A DNA stretch of 5,007 bases from Verrucomicrobiota bacterium (GCA_026397695.1 JAPLUJ010000510.1:1-5007), one strand, 5' to 3'; positions 1 through 5,007 are shown, numbered from the stretch's first letter. Program-made: numbers and translations. The notes: generated by a model from the letters alone, not told the origin.

Positions 1-1
1 C

Positions 2-811
2 CGTCTTGCCGCCCCCGTTTTCGTGATAGGCGCGCTGCTTTCCGTGTTCAGTCTCTGGCTCAACACCCAGGTGGTTCCTCGTTCCATGGCCACGACTGTG
101 GAGTTGATCTACGAGCAGGCCAAGCGCGATCCGGATTCGTTGCTCAAACCCGGGGTGGTGCAGGGCAATTTCAAGACGGATGGCAGTGAGAGCCAGAAAA
201 TCCTCATTGAGGGGAAAAGCGGTGAATGGGTGGAGGGATTCCATTACTATCAATTGTCGGCGTCCGATGAGGATGAACGGACGTATGTCCATGCCTCACG
301 TGCCGCGCTCACCGTGGATGAGGCTAACAGCCGGTTGCGGGTGAAGCTGGAAGATGCATATTTTGAAACCCACAAGTCCGATGGAACGATCGAGATGGCC
401 TTTGCGGGCAAGGCGGAACCGCTGATCATCGACCTGAAAAGCTCGCAAAACCGGAAGACGCGTCCCAAGACCATGAACAACGACGAGATCCTGGCGGAAA
501 TCGCGGCGCACCCGGAGTTTTCATACGCCAAGAAGATCAAACTCCAGAGCGAGATCACCCGCCGTTATTCATTCTCGATGGCTTGTTTCGCGTTCGCCTT
601 CATCGCCGTGCCTCTGGGACTCAGTGCCCGCCGTCGTGACACCTCGGCCGGCCTCATCCTGAGTTTGCTCATTGGCACCGGGTATTTCATGGTTACGATC
701 CTTGCCGAACAGTGCAAATCGGAGGTTTGGGTCAGGTCCATGCTGTGGGCACCGAACCTCGCCTGTGTTTTGTTAGGTTTATTTCTTTTCCACCGGGCGC
801 GTTTCAAGTAG
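2..811 (+). CDS. LptF/LptG-family LPS export permease, 5'-truncated by the window edge
   Basis: This is an inner-membrane permease subunit of the LptB2FG complex, which extracts lipopolysaccharide from the inner membrane and feeds it to the periplasmic Lpt bridge. The frame is open from base 2, so the GTG at 23 is internal (context AAPVFVIGALL) and the true start is upstream; about 100 residues with the first membrane helices are missing. Visible in order: the end of an N-terminal helix with LNTQVVPRS, a hydrophilic periplasmic part opening with LLKPGVVQGNF (the usual PG motif entering the beta-jellyroll), then EITRRYSFSMACFAFAF followed by VPLGLSARRRDTSAG, and two more hydrophobic helices carrying WAPN before a basic tail. 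That C-terminal pattern is typical of the family. TAG ends at 811. I cannot decide between LptF and LptG. The gene is intact as far as seen and runs directly into the SulP gene. Confidence 0.9.
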   Translation, partial: RLAAPVFVIGALLSVFSLWLNTQVVPRSMATTVELIYEQAKRDPDSLLKPGVVQGNFKTDGSESQKILIEGKSGEWVEGFHYYQLSASDEDERTYVHASRAALTVDEANSRLRVKLEDAYFETHKSDGTIEMAFAGKAEPLIIDLKSSQNRKTRPKTMNNDEILAEIAAHPEFSYAKKIKLQSEITRRYSFSMACFAFAFIAVPLGLSARRRDTSAGLILSLLIGTGYFMVTILAEQCKSEVWVRSMLWAPNLACVLLGLFLFHRARFK

Positions 812-826
812 CTTGCCAGCGGTTTG

Positions 827-2215
827 ATGCAACTCCGCCGGTCATTCACCCACGCTGCCAGGAATGTTCGGGATTACTTCGCGTCCGGACAGGTCGCGTT
901 GTTTCCGTTTTTCGCCCCGCTGCGGCGTTACACTTTGGACAAATTGCGGCATGATTCCCGAGCTGCCGCGAATGTTACGTTGTTAGCCGTTTCCCAGGCG
1001 ATCGCCTTCGCGGCGATTGCGGGACTGCCGGTGGTTTACGGGGTGATGTGCACGGCGGTTGCCGCGCTGGTGGCACCGCTATTTGCGTCGTCACGGCACA
1101 CGATCATGGGGCCCACCAACGCCACGGCATTCATGTTGTTCAGTTTTTTTGCGGTCAATCCGCTGCTGGTTGGCCGCGCGGGCGAACTGGTTCCCCTGTT
1201 GGTGCTGATGGTCGGGATCATTGCCACGATTGGCGCGCTTTGCCGGGTTGCGGATTTGATGCAATTCGTTTCGCGCAGCGTGCTGGTTGGTTACATATCC
1301 GGCGCGGCGGTGCTGATTCTGGTCAACCAACTGACCTATCTGTTAGGATTGGGGCGATGGATGGAGATGGAGACCTCGGGTTCCTTCGTGGGATTGGTCA
1401 TAGGTTTGGTCAAAGCGCTGCCCCATACCGAATGGGTGTCGCTTGGGATAGGAACGGCGACATTCATTCTGTATGTGGGTTTGACGCAATGGAAACCTTC
1501 CTGGCCGGTTTTCGCCTTGGCCTTGGTGGTTTCATCCGCGGTGTTCGGCTCGCTCATTCGTTTAGGGGTGGCAGGGTTTGAAGGTGTTGCCACCTTTACC
1601 ACCTTCGGGTTTGCAGAACTGATGCCGCGCCTGCCGCAATTGTTCCGCGTGGAGATCTTCAATGACATCGCGGCCATGCTCGGCGTGGCCTTCGCCATCG
1701 CCTTTCTCGCCTCGTTGGAAAACACCCTGATGGCCAAGACGCTCGCCTCGCACACCGGCGACCACGCCAATGTGAACCAGGACATGTTTTCGGTGGGAAT
1801 GGCCAACATCGCCTGTGCCATCGCCGGCGGCATGCCCGCATCCGGATCGCTCACCCGCTCGACGCTCAACTTCGAATCCGGTGCGCGCACGCGCTTCGCT
1901 TCATTTTTTTGCGGGGTTTACAGCCTTGGTTTTGCCGTGTTGATCGCTGCTTCGGTGGGGTGGGGTGTGCCCTTGATCAACTACATTCCCAAGGCGGCTT
2001 TGGCAGCGCTGGTCATCGCGTTGTCGTTCTCGCTGTTCAACGTGCGGCACATTCGCATCTGCCTGCGCTCGACGCATGATGACGCCTTGGTTGCTCGCGC
2101 CCCTGCATGTCGCGATTTTCATCGGCGTCGCCATTTCGATTTCCTTGTTCCTACGCAAGGCCAGTCGCCCGTATCTCGTCGAATACATGTTCAACGACGA
2201 AGGCGAGTTGCGTGA
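827..2215 (+). CDS. SulP transporter, N-terminal membrane-domain fragment
   Basis: This open frame carries most of the SulP membrane domain. Landmarks counted from ATG 827: first helix region around residues 49-72 ending AGLPVVYG, the conserved HTIMGPTNA at 91-99, SLENTLMAK at 296-304, NQDMFSVGMAN at 317-327, GSLTRSTLN at 340-348 and GARTR at 352-356. The Glu in SLEN and the Ser/Arg-rich GSLTRS loop match the usual SulP consensus near the anion site. Several hydrophobic helices are evident between these motifs. True homology ends near residue 420 (RSTHDDA); the last 40 or so residues, rich in Arg, His and Pro, are out-of-frame readthrough to the stop at 2215. On its own this piece would lack the last membrane helix or helices and the STAS domain, so it is unlikely to work as a transporter. 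Confidence 0.7.
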   Translation: MQLRRSFTHAARNVRDYFASGQVALFPFFAPLRRYTLDKLRHDSRAAANVTLLAVSQAIAFAAIAGLPVVYGVMCTAVAALVAPLFASSRHTIMGPTNATAFMLFSFFAVNPLLVGRAGELVPLLVLMVGIIATIGALCRVADLMQFVSRSVLVGYISGAAVLILVNQLTYLLGLGRWMEMETSGSFVGLVIGLVKALPHTEWVSLGIGTATFILYVGLTQWKPSWPVFALALVVSSAVFGSLIRLGVAGFEGVATFTTFGFAELMPRLPQLFRVEIFNDIAAMLGVAFAIAFLASLENTLMAKTLASHTGDHANVNQDMFSVGMANIACAIAGGMPASGSLTRSTLNFESGARTRFASFFCGVYSLGFAVLIAASVGWGVPLINYIPKAALAALVIALSFSLFNVRHIRICLRSTHDDALVARAPACRDFHRRRHFDFLVPTQGQSPVSRRIHVQRRRRVA

Positions 2216-2348
2216 AATGGGCGAGAAACGCCAACGGCCTATCCCCGCGATTTCCATCGTCCACGTCGAGGGTGATTTGTTTTTCGGCGCGGCCGAGTTG
2301 TTCCGCACGCAAATCCAGCGCACGGTTTCCGATCCGAGATTCAAGTGA
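2076..2348 (+). CDS. SulP transporter, middle fragment: last membrane helix and first half of STAS
   Basis: This frame, shifted by one from the preceding fragment, holds the final SulP membrane helix (LLAPLHVAIFIGVAISIS), the conserved LRKASRP that follows it, and the start of the STAS domain with ISIVHVEGDLFFGAAELF, a typical first strand and helix. The ATG at 2076 is only the first ATG in this frame and sits before recognisable homology, so it is probably not a real start. The frame stops with TGA at 2346-2348 in the middle of the STAS domain, immediately after DPRFK. It reads as the continuation of the upstream fragment rather than as a gene of its own. Confidence 0.5.
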   Translation: MMTPWLLAPLHVAIFIGVAISISLFLRKASRPYLVEYMFNDEGELREMGEKRQRPIPAISIVHVEGDLFFGAAELFRTQIQRTVSDPRFK

Positions 2349-2683
2349 TCATTCTGCGCCTCAAGAACGCCCGCCATCTGGATGCGACGAGCGTGATGGC
2401 CCTTGAGGATTTGATTCGCTTCATGCGCAACAAGGGACTGCATCTGATTGTCTCGGGCGCGTCCCGTGAAGTCTACCGGGTGCTGAAAAAATCCGGCGTG
2501 CTCCTCACCTTGCAGGAGGGCTGCGACCGCAAGGCCGGCGAAAGCAATTTGTTCCCGGGTAATCCCCGGAATCCGAATCTATCAACCCGCGGCGCCCTCA
2601 AGCGGGCCCAGCAACTCCTCGGAACCGACAAGGCCGACATCCGGATTTTCTATGACCCCGGCCAACAGCCGCCATCTCCTTGA
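2345..2683 (+). CDS. SulP transporter, C-terminal STAS-domain fragment
   Basis: STAS domains regulate SulP transporters from the cytoplasmic side. This 112-codon frame begins with GTG at 2345 that overlaps the preceding TGA as GTGA, a stop-start arrangement sometimes used for reinitiation. Its content is the second half of a STAS domain: strand VIILRLKNARH, the loop LDATS at residues 12-16 (the place of the conserved Asp and phospho-acceptor Ser/Thr in SpoIIAA-like STAS), a helix ALEDLIRFMRN, strand LHLIVSGAS and helix VYRVLKKSGV. After it comes a polar tail of about 50 residues ending FYDPGQQPPSP. The first strand follows directly from the DPRFK that ends the previous frame, so a one-base loss within one gene is more likely than a separate protein. 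Confidence 0.5.
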   Translation: MIILRLKNARHLDATSVMALEDLIRFMRNKGLHLIVSGASREVYRVLKKSGVLLTLQEGCDRKAGESNLFPGNPRNPNLSTRGALKRAQQLLGTDKADIRIFYDPGQQPPSP

Positions 2684-2785
2684 TGGCGAAAAAATCGAAA
2701 ATATCATTTAAGACAGGTGAAACACTTCCCGGATTTACATTGAAAAAACGAGGATTTACCCGGAAACGGACGCGGCAATTTGTTC

Positions 2786-2814
2786 TTGATTCCACCTTTC
2801 GAGGCGCTTATGCG
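2786..2814 (+). promoter_or_regulatory. Candidate sigma-70-type promoter for the RlpA-like gene
   Basis: TTGATT at 2786-2791 and TATGCG at 2809-2814 are separated by exactly 17 bases. The -35 box matches the consensus in four positions and the -10 box in three, so this is weak. It would start transcription about 60 bases before the ATG at 2880, inside the only longer non-coding gap on this strand. It could easily be chance. Confidence 0.22.
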
Positions 2815-2860
2815 AGCCGCCCCCGCGTGCCCGCACCGCAGCTGCGAGCGGCACACCGGG

Positions 2861-2880
2861 CGACCTAACACGACCTGACA
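2861..2880 (+). repeat. Imperfect tandem 10-mer abutting the RlpA-like start codon
   Basis: CGACCTAACA is followed directly by CGACCTGACA, nine of ten bases identical, and the last A is the first base of the ATG at 2880. It occupies the place where a Shine-Dalgarno would normally be, and none is visible there. A role as protein-binding site or leader element is speculative. Confidence 0.5.
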
Positions 2881-3320
2881 TGATCCCCCTGATGCGCAAC
2901 TGCAAGTCCCTGACCCTGGCCATCGCCGGGGTTATTTTTCTTTCTGGCTGTGCGACGACCGGGCATGCCAATTCCAAAGCCCTCACTCAAGCGGATGCTT
3001 ATCCGGTGTGGTCCGTCCAGCACGGCAAGGCCTCCTGGTATTCGATCCGGACGAATTCCGGCACCCGTACGGCCAGCGGCCAGCGGCTCACCAATCAGGC
3101 GGCCACCGCCGCCCACAAGACGCTGCCCATGGGAACCAAAGTGCGTGTGACCAATGAGACTAACGGAAAATCCGAGGTTGTTACCATCATTGATCGTGGA
3201 CCCTACATCCGCGGACGCGTCATTGATCTGACCATTGGCTGTGCGGAACGGCTTGGTTTTCTGCACCACGGCGTGACCCCGGTGAAACTCGAAGTCCTTG
3301 GGCACCTTGATCCTCGCTGA
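2880..3320 (+). CDS. RlpA-like lipoprotein (double-psi beta-barrel, septal lytic transglycosylase family)
   Basis: RlpA proteins are lipoproteins of the outer membrane or septum; the Pseudomonas aeruginosa member is a lytic transglycosylase acting on denuded glycan strands. This 146-residue protein has a lipoprotein signal with lipobox LSGC (lipidated Cys24), a short linker of about 25 residues, then one DPBB domain: GKASWYS (49-55), TASGQRL, TAAHKTLPMGT (76-86), VRVTN, DRGPYIRGRVIDLT (105-118) and ERLGF. His79 and Asp105 match the positions known to be catalytic in the P. aeruginosa enzyme. There is no C-terminal SPOR domain, so septal targeting through denuded glycan, as in longer RlpAs, is not expected. 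ATG 2892 is an equally good start and gives a more usual signal peptide (MRNCKSLTLAIAG). Codon use matches its neighbours. Family assignment is firm; enzymatic activity is inferred. Confidence 0.92.
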   Translation: MIPLMRNCKSLTLAIAGVIFLSGCATTGHANSKALTQADAYPVWSVQHGKASWYSIRTNSGTRTASGQRLTNQAATAAHKTLPMGTKVRVTNETNGKSEVVTIIDRGPYIRGRVIDLTIGCAERLGFLHHGVTPVKLEVLGHLDPR

Positions 3321-3336
3321 GGGTCGCGGCAGGTTT

Positions 3337-3684
3337 TCAACCCGGTGGCCAGGTGAGAGGTCGGCCGCCTAACAGATGGATGTGCAGGTGGGGCACAGCT
3401 TCGCCGCCATTCCGGCCGTTGTTGATCACGAGCCGGTAGCCGGAGTCCGCCACGCCTTCGCGGCGCGCGACCTCCGCAGCAGTCAGTAACAGATGGCCGA
3501 GCAGCGCTGCGTCACCCGCCTCTGCCAAGCCGACGCGCGGCACCGGCTTGCGCGGCACGATCAATATGTGAACCGGTGCCTGTGGGGAAATATCGCGGAA
3601 TGCTACGCAGCACTCATCCTCATGGACGAACACGGCGGGGATTTCCTGGTCACAGATTTTTTCAAACAGGGTCTTGTCTGGCAT
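3337..3684 (-). CDS. HIT-family (HinT-like) purine nucleotide-binding protein
   Basis: Histidine-triad proteins of the HinT branch are small cytosolic dimeric hydrolases of nucleoside phosphoramidates and acyl-adenylates. From ATG 3684 the protein has 115 residues, the normal HinT length, and opens with MPDKTLFEKI and EIPA as in family members. FRDISPQAPVHILIVPRK (29-46) forms the conserved nucleotide-site strand and loop, GYRLVINNGRNGG follows, and the triad HLHIH lies at 99-103 before LLGGR. All key histidines are present. An in-frame ATG at 3729 would add 15 residues (MPLHPATKQS...) with no family counterpart, but it does have a GGAG nine bases upstream, while 3684 has no visible Shine-Dalgarno. 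I chose 3684 on family length. The gene converges on the RlpA-like gene with a 16-base gap and follows the thioredoxin-like gene on the same strand after 149 bases. Confidence 0.93.
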   Translation of the reverse strand: MPDKTLFEKICDQEIPAVFVHEDECCVAFRDISPQAPVHILIVPRKPVPRVGLAEAGDAALLGHLLLTAAEVARREGVADSGYRLVINNGRNGGEAVPHLHIHLLGGRPLTWPPG

Positions 3685-3833
3685 GGCATGAGGGATTTGG
3701 GATTGCTTGGTTGCTGGATGGAGCGGCATGAAATCCGACTCCGGTGGATTTCCAAATGTTGGCGGGATCGATCATTGCCACGGTGCTCTTCGGATAGAGA
3801 ATGAGCAAGCCTTTGCCGTGAGTTGCCAGGCGG

Positions 3834-4322
3834 TCACTTGTTAGCAGGTTTGATTTCGGAGAGCAGGGCCTCGGCGGTGAGTTCGACGAACGAGCCCGGT
3901 GCCCCGGCATAGTGGATTTTGCGTTCGCCATCGAGCACATAGACCAGCGGCCAGGTGCCCACCCGGTATTGCGCGCCAAGGATGTTAGAAGGGTCGGAGA
4001 AATTCGGCCAGGTGACTGTGTTGTCGGCTTCCAAGGAGCGGAGTTTTTCCAAGGTGTCGTGGTTCACGCCGAGGATCACGAACCGCTTGTCATGGAATTT
4101 TTTCGCCAGATTCGCGGTGATTTGCAGCACCCTGTCGGCTTCCTGCATGGTGCTGCTCCAGAATAACAGCACGGTGACCTTGCCCTTGTGATCGGAAAGT
4201 TTGAGCGGGCGGCTGCCGGAATCCACGCCGCTGAGGTCCGGCGCGATGCGGCCCTTGGAAAGGTGGCTGATGATATAAAGTTCGTCTTCCGCGAGCTTGG
4301 CGACCGTGGTGGTCCACCTCAC
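3834..4322 (-). CDS. C-terminal fragment: cysteine-free TlpA/AhpC-type thioredoxin-fold domain
   Basis: This 162-codon frame (first possible start GTG 4322, probably not a true start) holds the thioredoxin-fold half. After SKGRIAPDLSGVD and PLKLSDHKGKV comes the core strand VTVLLFW, then SSTMQEAD where TlpA proteins have a W-C-x-x-C motif; both cysteines are replaced and there is none elsewhere in the frame. FVILGVNHD forms the next strand, and VGTWPLVYVLDGERKIHYAG keeps the cis-proline (Pro125 here) and the final hairpin. The fold is therefore supported while the redox centre is not. The domain has no signal peptide of its own and would stay in the cytosol if made separately, a further argument that it belongs to the upstream frame. 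It ends 149 bases before the HIT start. Confidence 0.65.
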   Translation of the reverse strand: MRWTTTVAKLAEDELYIISHLSKGRIAPDLSGVDSGSRPLKLSDHKGKVTVLLFWSSTMQEADRVLQITANLAKKFHDKRFVILGVNHDTLEKLRSLEADNTVTWPNFSDPSNILGAQYRVGTWPLVYVLDGERKIHYAGAPGSFVELTAEALLSEIKPANK

Positions 4323-4917
4323 AACTTTCGATGATCGCCTTGGTGAGATAACTCCGGCGTTTGCGCATGAGTTCAGGATCGTCGCCGAGGGACTTGAGGA
4401 TCATGGCGGCACCGAGGGCGGCCACACCCTGGATTTTTTTGTCCGGGTGGAGCGATTGGATTTTTTCCAGCAATGCGAGCGAACGCGGATCTCCGGACGT
4501 GGCCAAAGCCATGCACATGGGGATGAGTTTCAGGCTCTTCATGTGGCGGGATTCGAGCACTTTGCGGATGGCGTCGATTTCCTTGGCGAAAGTGGGGGCG
4601 GTCGATCCATCGGCGTGGGTGGTGAGCAGACCAGAGGTGATCCGTATAAACCATGCGGCGGGTTCGAGTGCCCATTCTTCGTCGAGCGCGGGACCGATGA
4701 CTTGCCACATCTGCCGTGCAAAGGGCGTGACGTCCGGGCGGGCGCTCCAGACTTTGGCACGAGCTTCGGGGGTGGCTGCGACGCGGGTTTCCAAGGCCCA
4801 TTGATCCATGGCGAGTTGCCATTTTTTCTGGATGCGTTGGGCGTCGGCTGGCGCGGCGAAGGATGGCGCGGCGAGCAGCAGGAAAATCACGGGGATGAGG
4901 TGGCGCAGCGGGTTCAT
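4090..4917 (-). CDS. N-terminal fragment: signal peptide and helical region of the thioredoxin-like protein
   Basis: The start at ATG 4917 gives a clean Sec signal peptide, MNPLRHLIPVIFLLLAAPSF, with likely cleavage after SFA around residue 21; longer in-frame starts up to 4986 would bury this signal and were not chosen. The mature part is amphipathic helix after helix. The stretch KLIPMCMALATSGDPRSLAL (130-149) followed by EKIQSLHPDKKIQGVAAL looks like HEAT/Armadillo-type repeat units. Meaningful sequence ends near residue 202; from VDHHGRQARG onward the frame runs antisense to nothing recognisable and stops at 4090. No Shine-Dalgarno is seen before the ATG. By itself the fragment would be an exported helical protein of unknown role. 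Confidence 0.6.
   Translation of the reverse strand: MNPLRHLIPVIFLLLAAPSFAAPADAQRIQKKWQLAMDQWALETRVAATPEARAKVWSARPDVTPFARQMWQVIGPALDEEWALEPAAWFIRITSGLLTTHADGSTAPTFAKEIDAIRKVLESRHMKSLKLIPMCMALATSGDPRSLALLEKIQSLHPDKKIQGVAALGAAMILKSLGDDPELMRKRRSYLTKAIIESCEVDHHGRQARGRRTLYHQPPFQGPHRAGPQRRGFRQPPAQTFRSQGQGHRAVILEQHHAGSRQGAANHRESGEKIP
4849..4874 (-). repeat. 11-bp direct repeat in the signal-peptide coding region
   Basis: TGGCGCGGCGA occurs at 4849-4859 and again at 4864-4874, a 15-base period that keeps the frame. On the coding (minus) strand it encodes the repeated LAAPS/FAAPA around the signal-peptide cleavage site. A five-codon duplication is the simplest explanation. Confidence 0.5.
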
Positions 4918-5007
4918 GCGGGGAGCATAAGCACATCGTTCATGAATGGCATTCGAAAACTCCGGCATCAAGCGTGATTGGTGCAAAATCCGGTGGCGGC
5001 CTGGCGC

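Larger units (their letters stand above)
827..2683 (+). pseudogene. SulP-family inorganic anion transporter with STAS domain, frame broken twice
   Basis: SulP/SLC26 proteins are inner-membrane transporters or channels for anions such as sulfate, bicarbonate or dicarboxylates, with a cytoplasmic STAS domain. Homology runs through three segments: frame 2 to about 2085, frame 3 from about 2090 to 2345, and frame 2 again from 2345. Joined, they give a full-length protein of about 620 residues, normal for the family. The first junction lacks some 8-10 expected residues, judged against the spacing in E. coli DauA, implying loss of 3n+2 bases; a single extra base would also restore the frame. At the second, one G seems lost (DPRFK then VIILRLKNAR). 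Codon quality stays good throughout, so the lesions are recent or are sequence errors. ATG 827 lies 15 bases after the permease stop (TTG 824 is also in frame), suggesting co-transcription. No clear Shine-Dalgarno is seen. The substrate cannot be told. Confidence 0.85.
3834..4917 (-). pseudogene. Secreted helical-repeat plus thioredoxin-like protein, split by a one-base frameshift
   Basis: Two overlapping minus-strand frames read as one protein if a single extra C near 4311 is removed: ...IIESCEVD joins to TTVAKLAEDELYI, giving about 360 residues. The order is signal peptide (1-21), an alpha-helical, HEAT-like region (about 25-200), a connector with LAEDEL and HLSKGRIAPDL, then a TlpA/AhpC-type thioredoxin fold. 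This layout resembles redoxin-domain proteins common in Planctomycetes and Verrucomicrobia, in which the phrase 'GR-AP-i-G-D' precedes the fold (family knowledge from memory). The domain carries no cysteine, so a disulfide reductase role is doubtful; scaffold or binding function is possible. The out-of-frame tail of the first frame is rich in Arg, His, Gln and Pro, the usual look of frameshift readthrough. Whether the gene is decayed or the base is a sequence error cannot be settled here. Confidence 0.75.

Noticed and set aside
2837..2846. Perfect palindrome CGCAGCTGCG in the leader of the RlpA-like gene
   Set aside because: Ten-base palindromes are common in GC-rich DNA; there is no loop and no partner site.
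2683..2868. Small + strand ORF of 61 codons (MAKKSKISFKTG...) whose ATG overlaps the SulP stop as TGATG
   Set aside because: The overlap is attractive for coupling, but there is no Shine-Dalgarno, the protein matches nothing I know, and its second half (RPRVPAPQLRAAHRAT) has the composition of translated GC-rich non-coding DNA.
3309..3325. Possible terminator hairpin GATCCTC-GCT-GAGGGTC over the RlpA-like stop codon
   Set aside because: The stem is seven pairs with one G-T wobble, partly inside the coding region, and the nearest T-run is only four bases and about eight bases away. Not enough for a terminator call.
3685..3833. Minus-strand open frame through the gap between the thioredoxin-like and HIT genes (HGKGLLILYPKSTVAMIDPA...)
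   Set aside because: It reads almost like protein, but the frame continues as an antisense or offset reading into both flanking genes, has no homologue I recognise and no start signal. The gap also contains the 8-base palindrome GATCGATC at 3766-3773, which is too short to mean anything alone.
4434..4440. A7 run (coding strand) in the helical part of the thioredoxin-like protein as a slippage or programmed frameshift site
   Set aside because: The run is in frame as AAA AAA A, not the X XXY YYZ register needed for -1 shifting, and the real frame change lies about 120 bases further downstream.
4297..4977. Long + strand ORF antisense to the thioredoxin-like gene
   Set aside because: His/Gly/Phe-rich translation without homology; it is the shadow of a minus-strand gene with a clear signal peptide and domain structure.
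4918..5007. Search for a promoter upstream of the thioredoxin-like gene
   Set aside because: On the minus strand TTGATG and TATGCT are present, but no pair has acceptable spacing and match, and no Shine-Dalgarno precedes the ATG. Nothing could be supported in this stretch.

Overview
The window is about 5 kb of fairly GC-rich bacterial DNA, roughly 55-60% G+C by eye. It looks like ordinary chromosome from a Gram-negative, LPS-bearing organism. The LPS-export permease, an RlpA-like lipoprotein and a family of secreted proteins with a helical N-terminus and a thioredoxin-like C-terminus (known to me from the Planctomycetes/Verrucomicrobia group) suggest a verrucomicrobial or related PVC-group genome. 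That placement is inference from protein flavour and from the scarcity of clear Shine-Dalgarno sequences; there is no rRNA or marker gene here to prove it. I see no mobile element, CRISPR array, tRNA or rRNA.

Layout. On the + strand, 2-811 is the 3' part of an LptF/LptG-family permease whose N-terminus lies outside the window. After 15 bases comes a SulP-family anion transporter (827-2683) with a C-terminal STAS domain. Its reading frame is broken twice, near 2083-2105 and at 2345/2346, and returns to the original frame. A roughly 200-base gap holding only weak regulatory candidates leads to a short RlpA-like lipoprotein (2880-3320). This converges, across a 16-base gap, with minus-strand genes: a HinT-type HIT nucleotide-binding protein (3337-3684) and, upstream of it, a secreted protein with a helical N-terminal half and a thioredoxin-fold C-terminal half (3834-4917). 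The latter is split by one extra base near 4311. The right end (4918-5007) is its 5' flank.

How the genes relate. The permease and the transporter are closely spaced and probably co-transcribed. Permease, transporter, lipoprotein and the exported thioredoxin-like protein all act at the cell envelope; HIT is cytosolic housekeeping. I see no sign of a multi-gene defence or biosynthetic system.

The points most worth attention are the three frame breaks in two otherwise well-conserved genes, none at a long homopolymer, and a thioredoxin-like domain with no cysteine at all. Sequencing or assembly error is a serious alternative for the frame breaks and cannot be excluded from the sequence alone.
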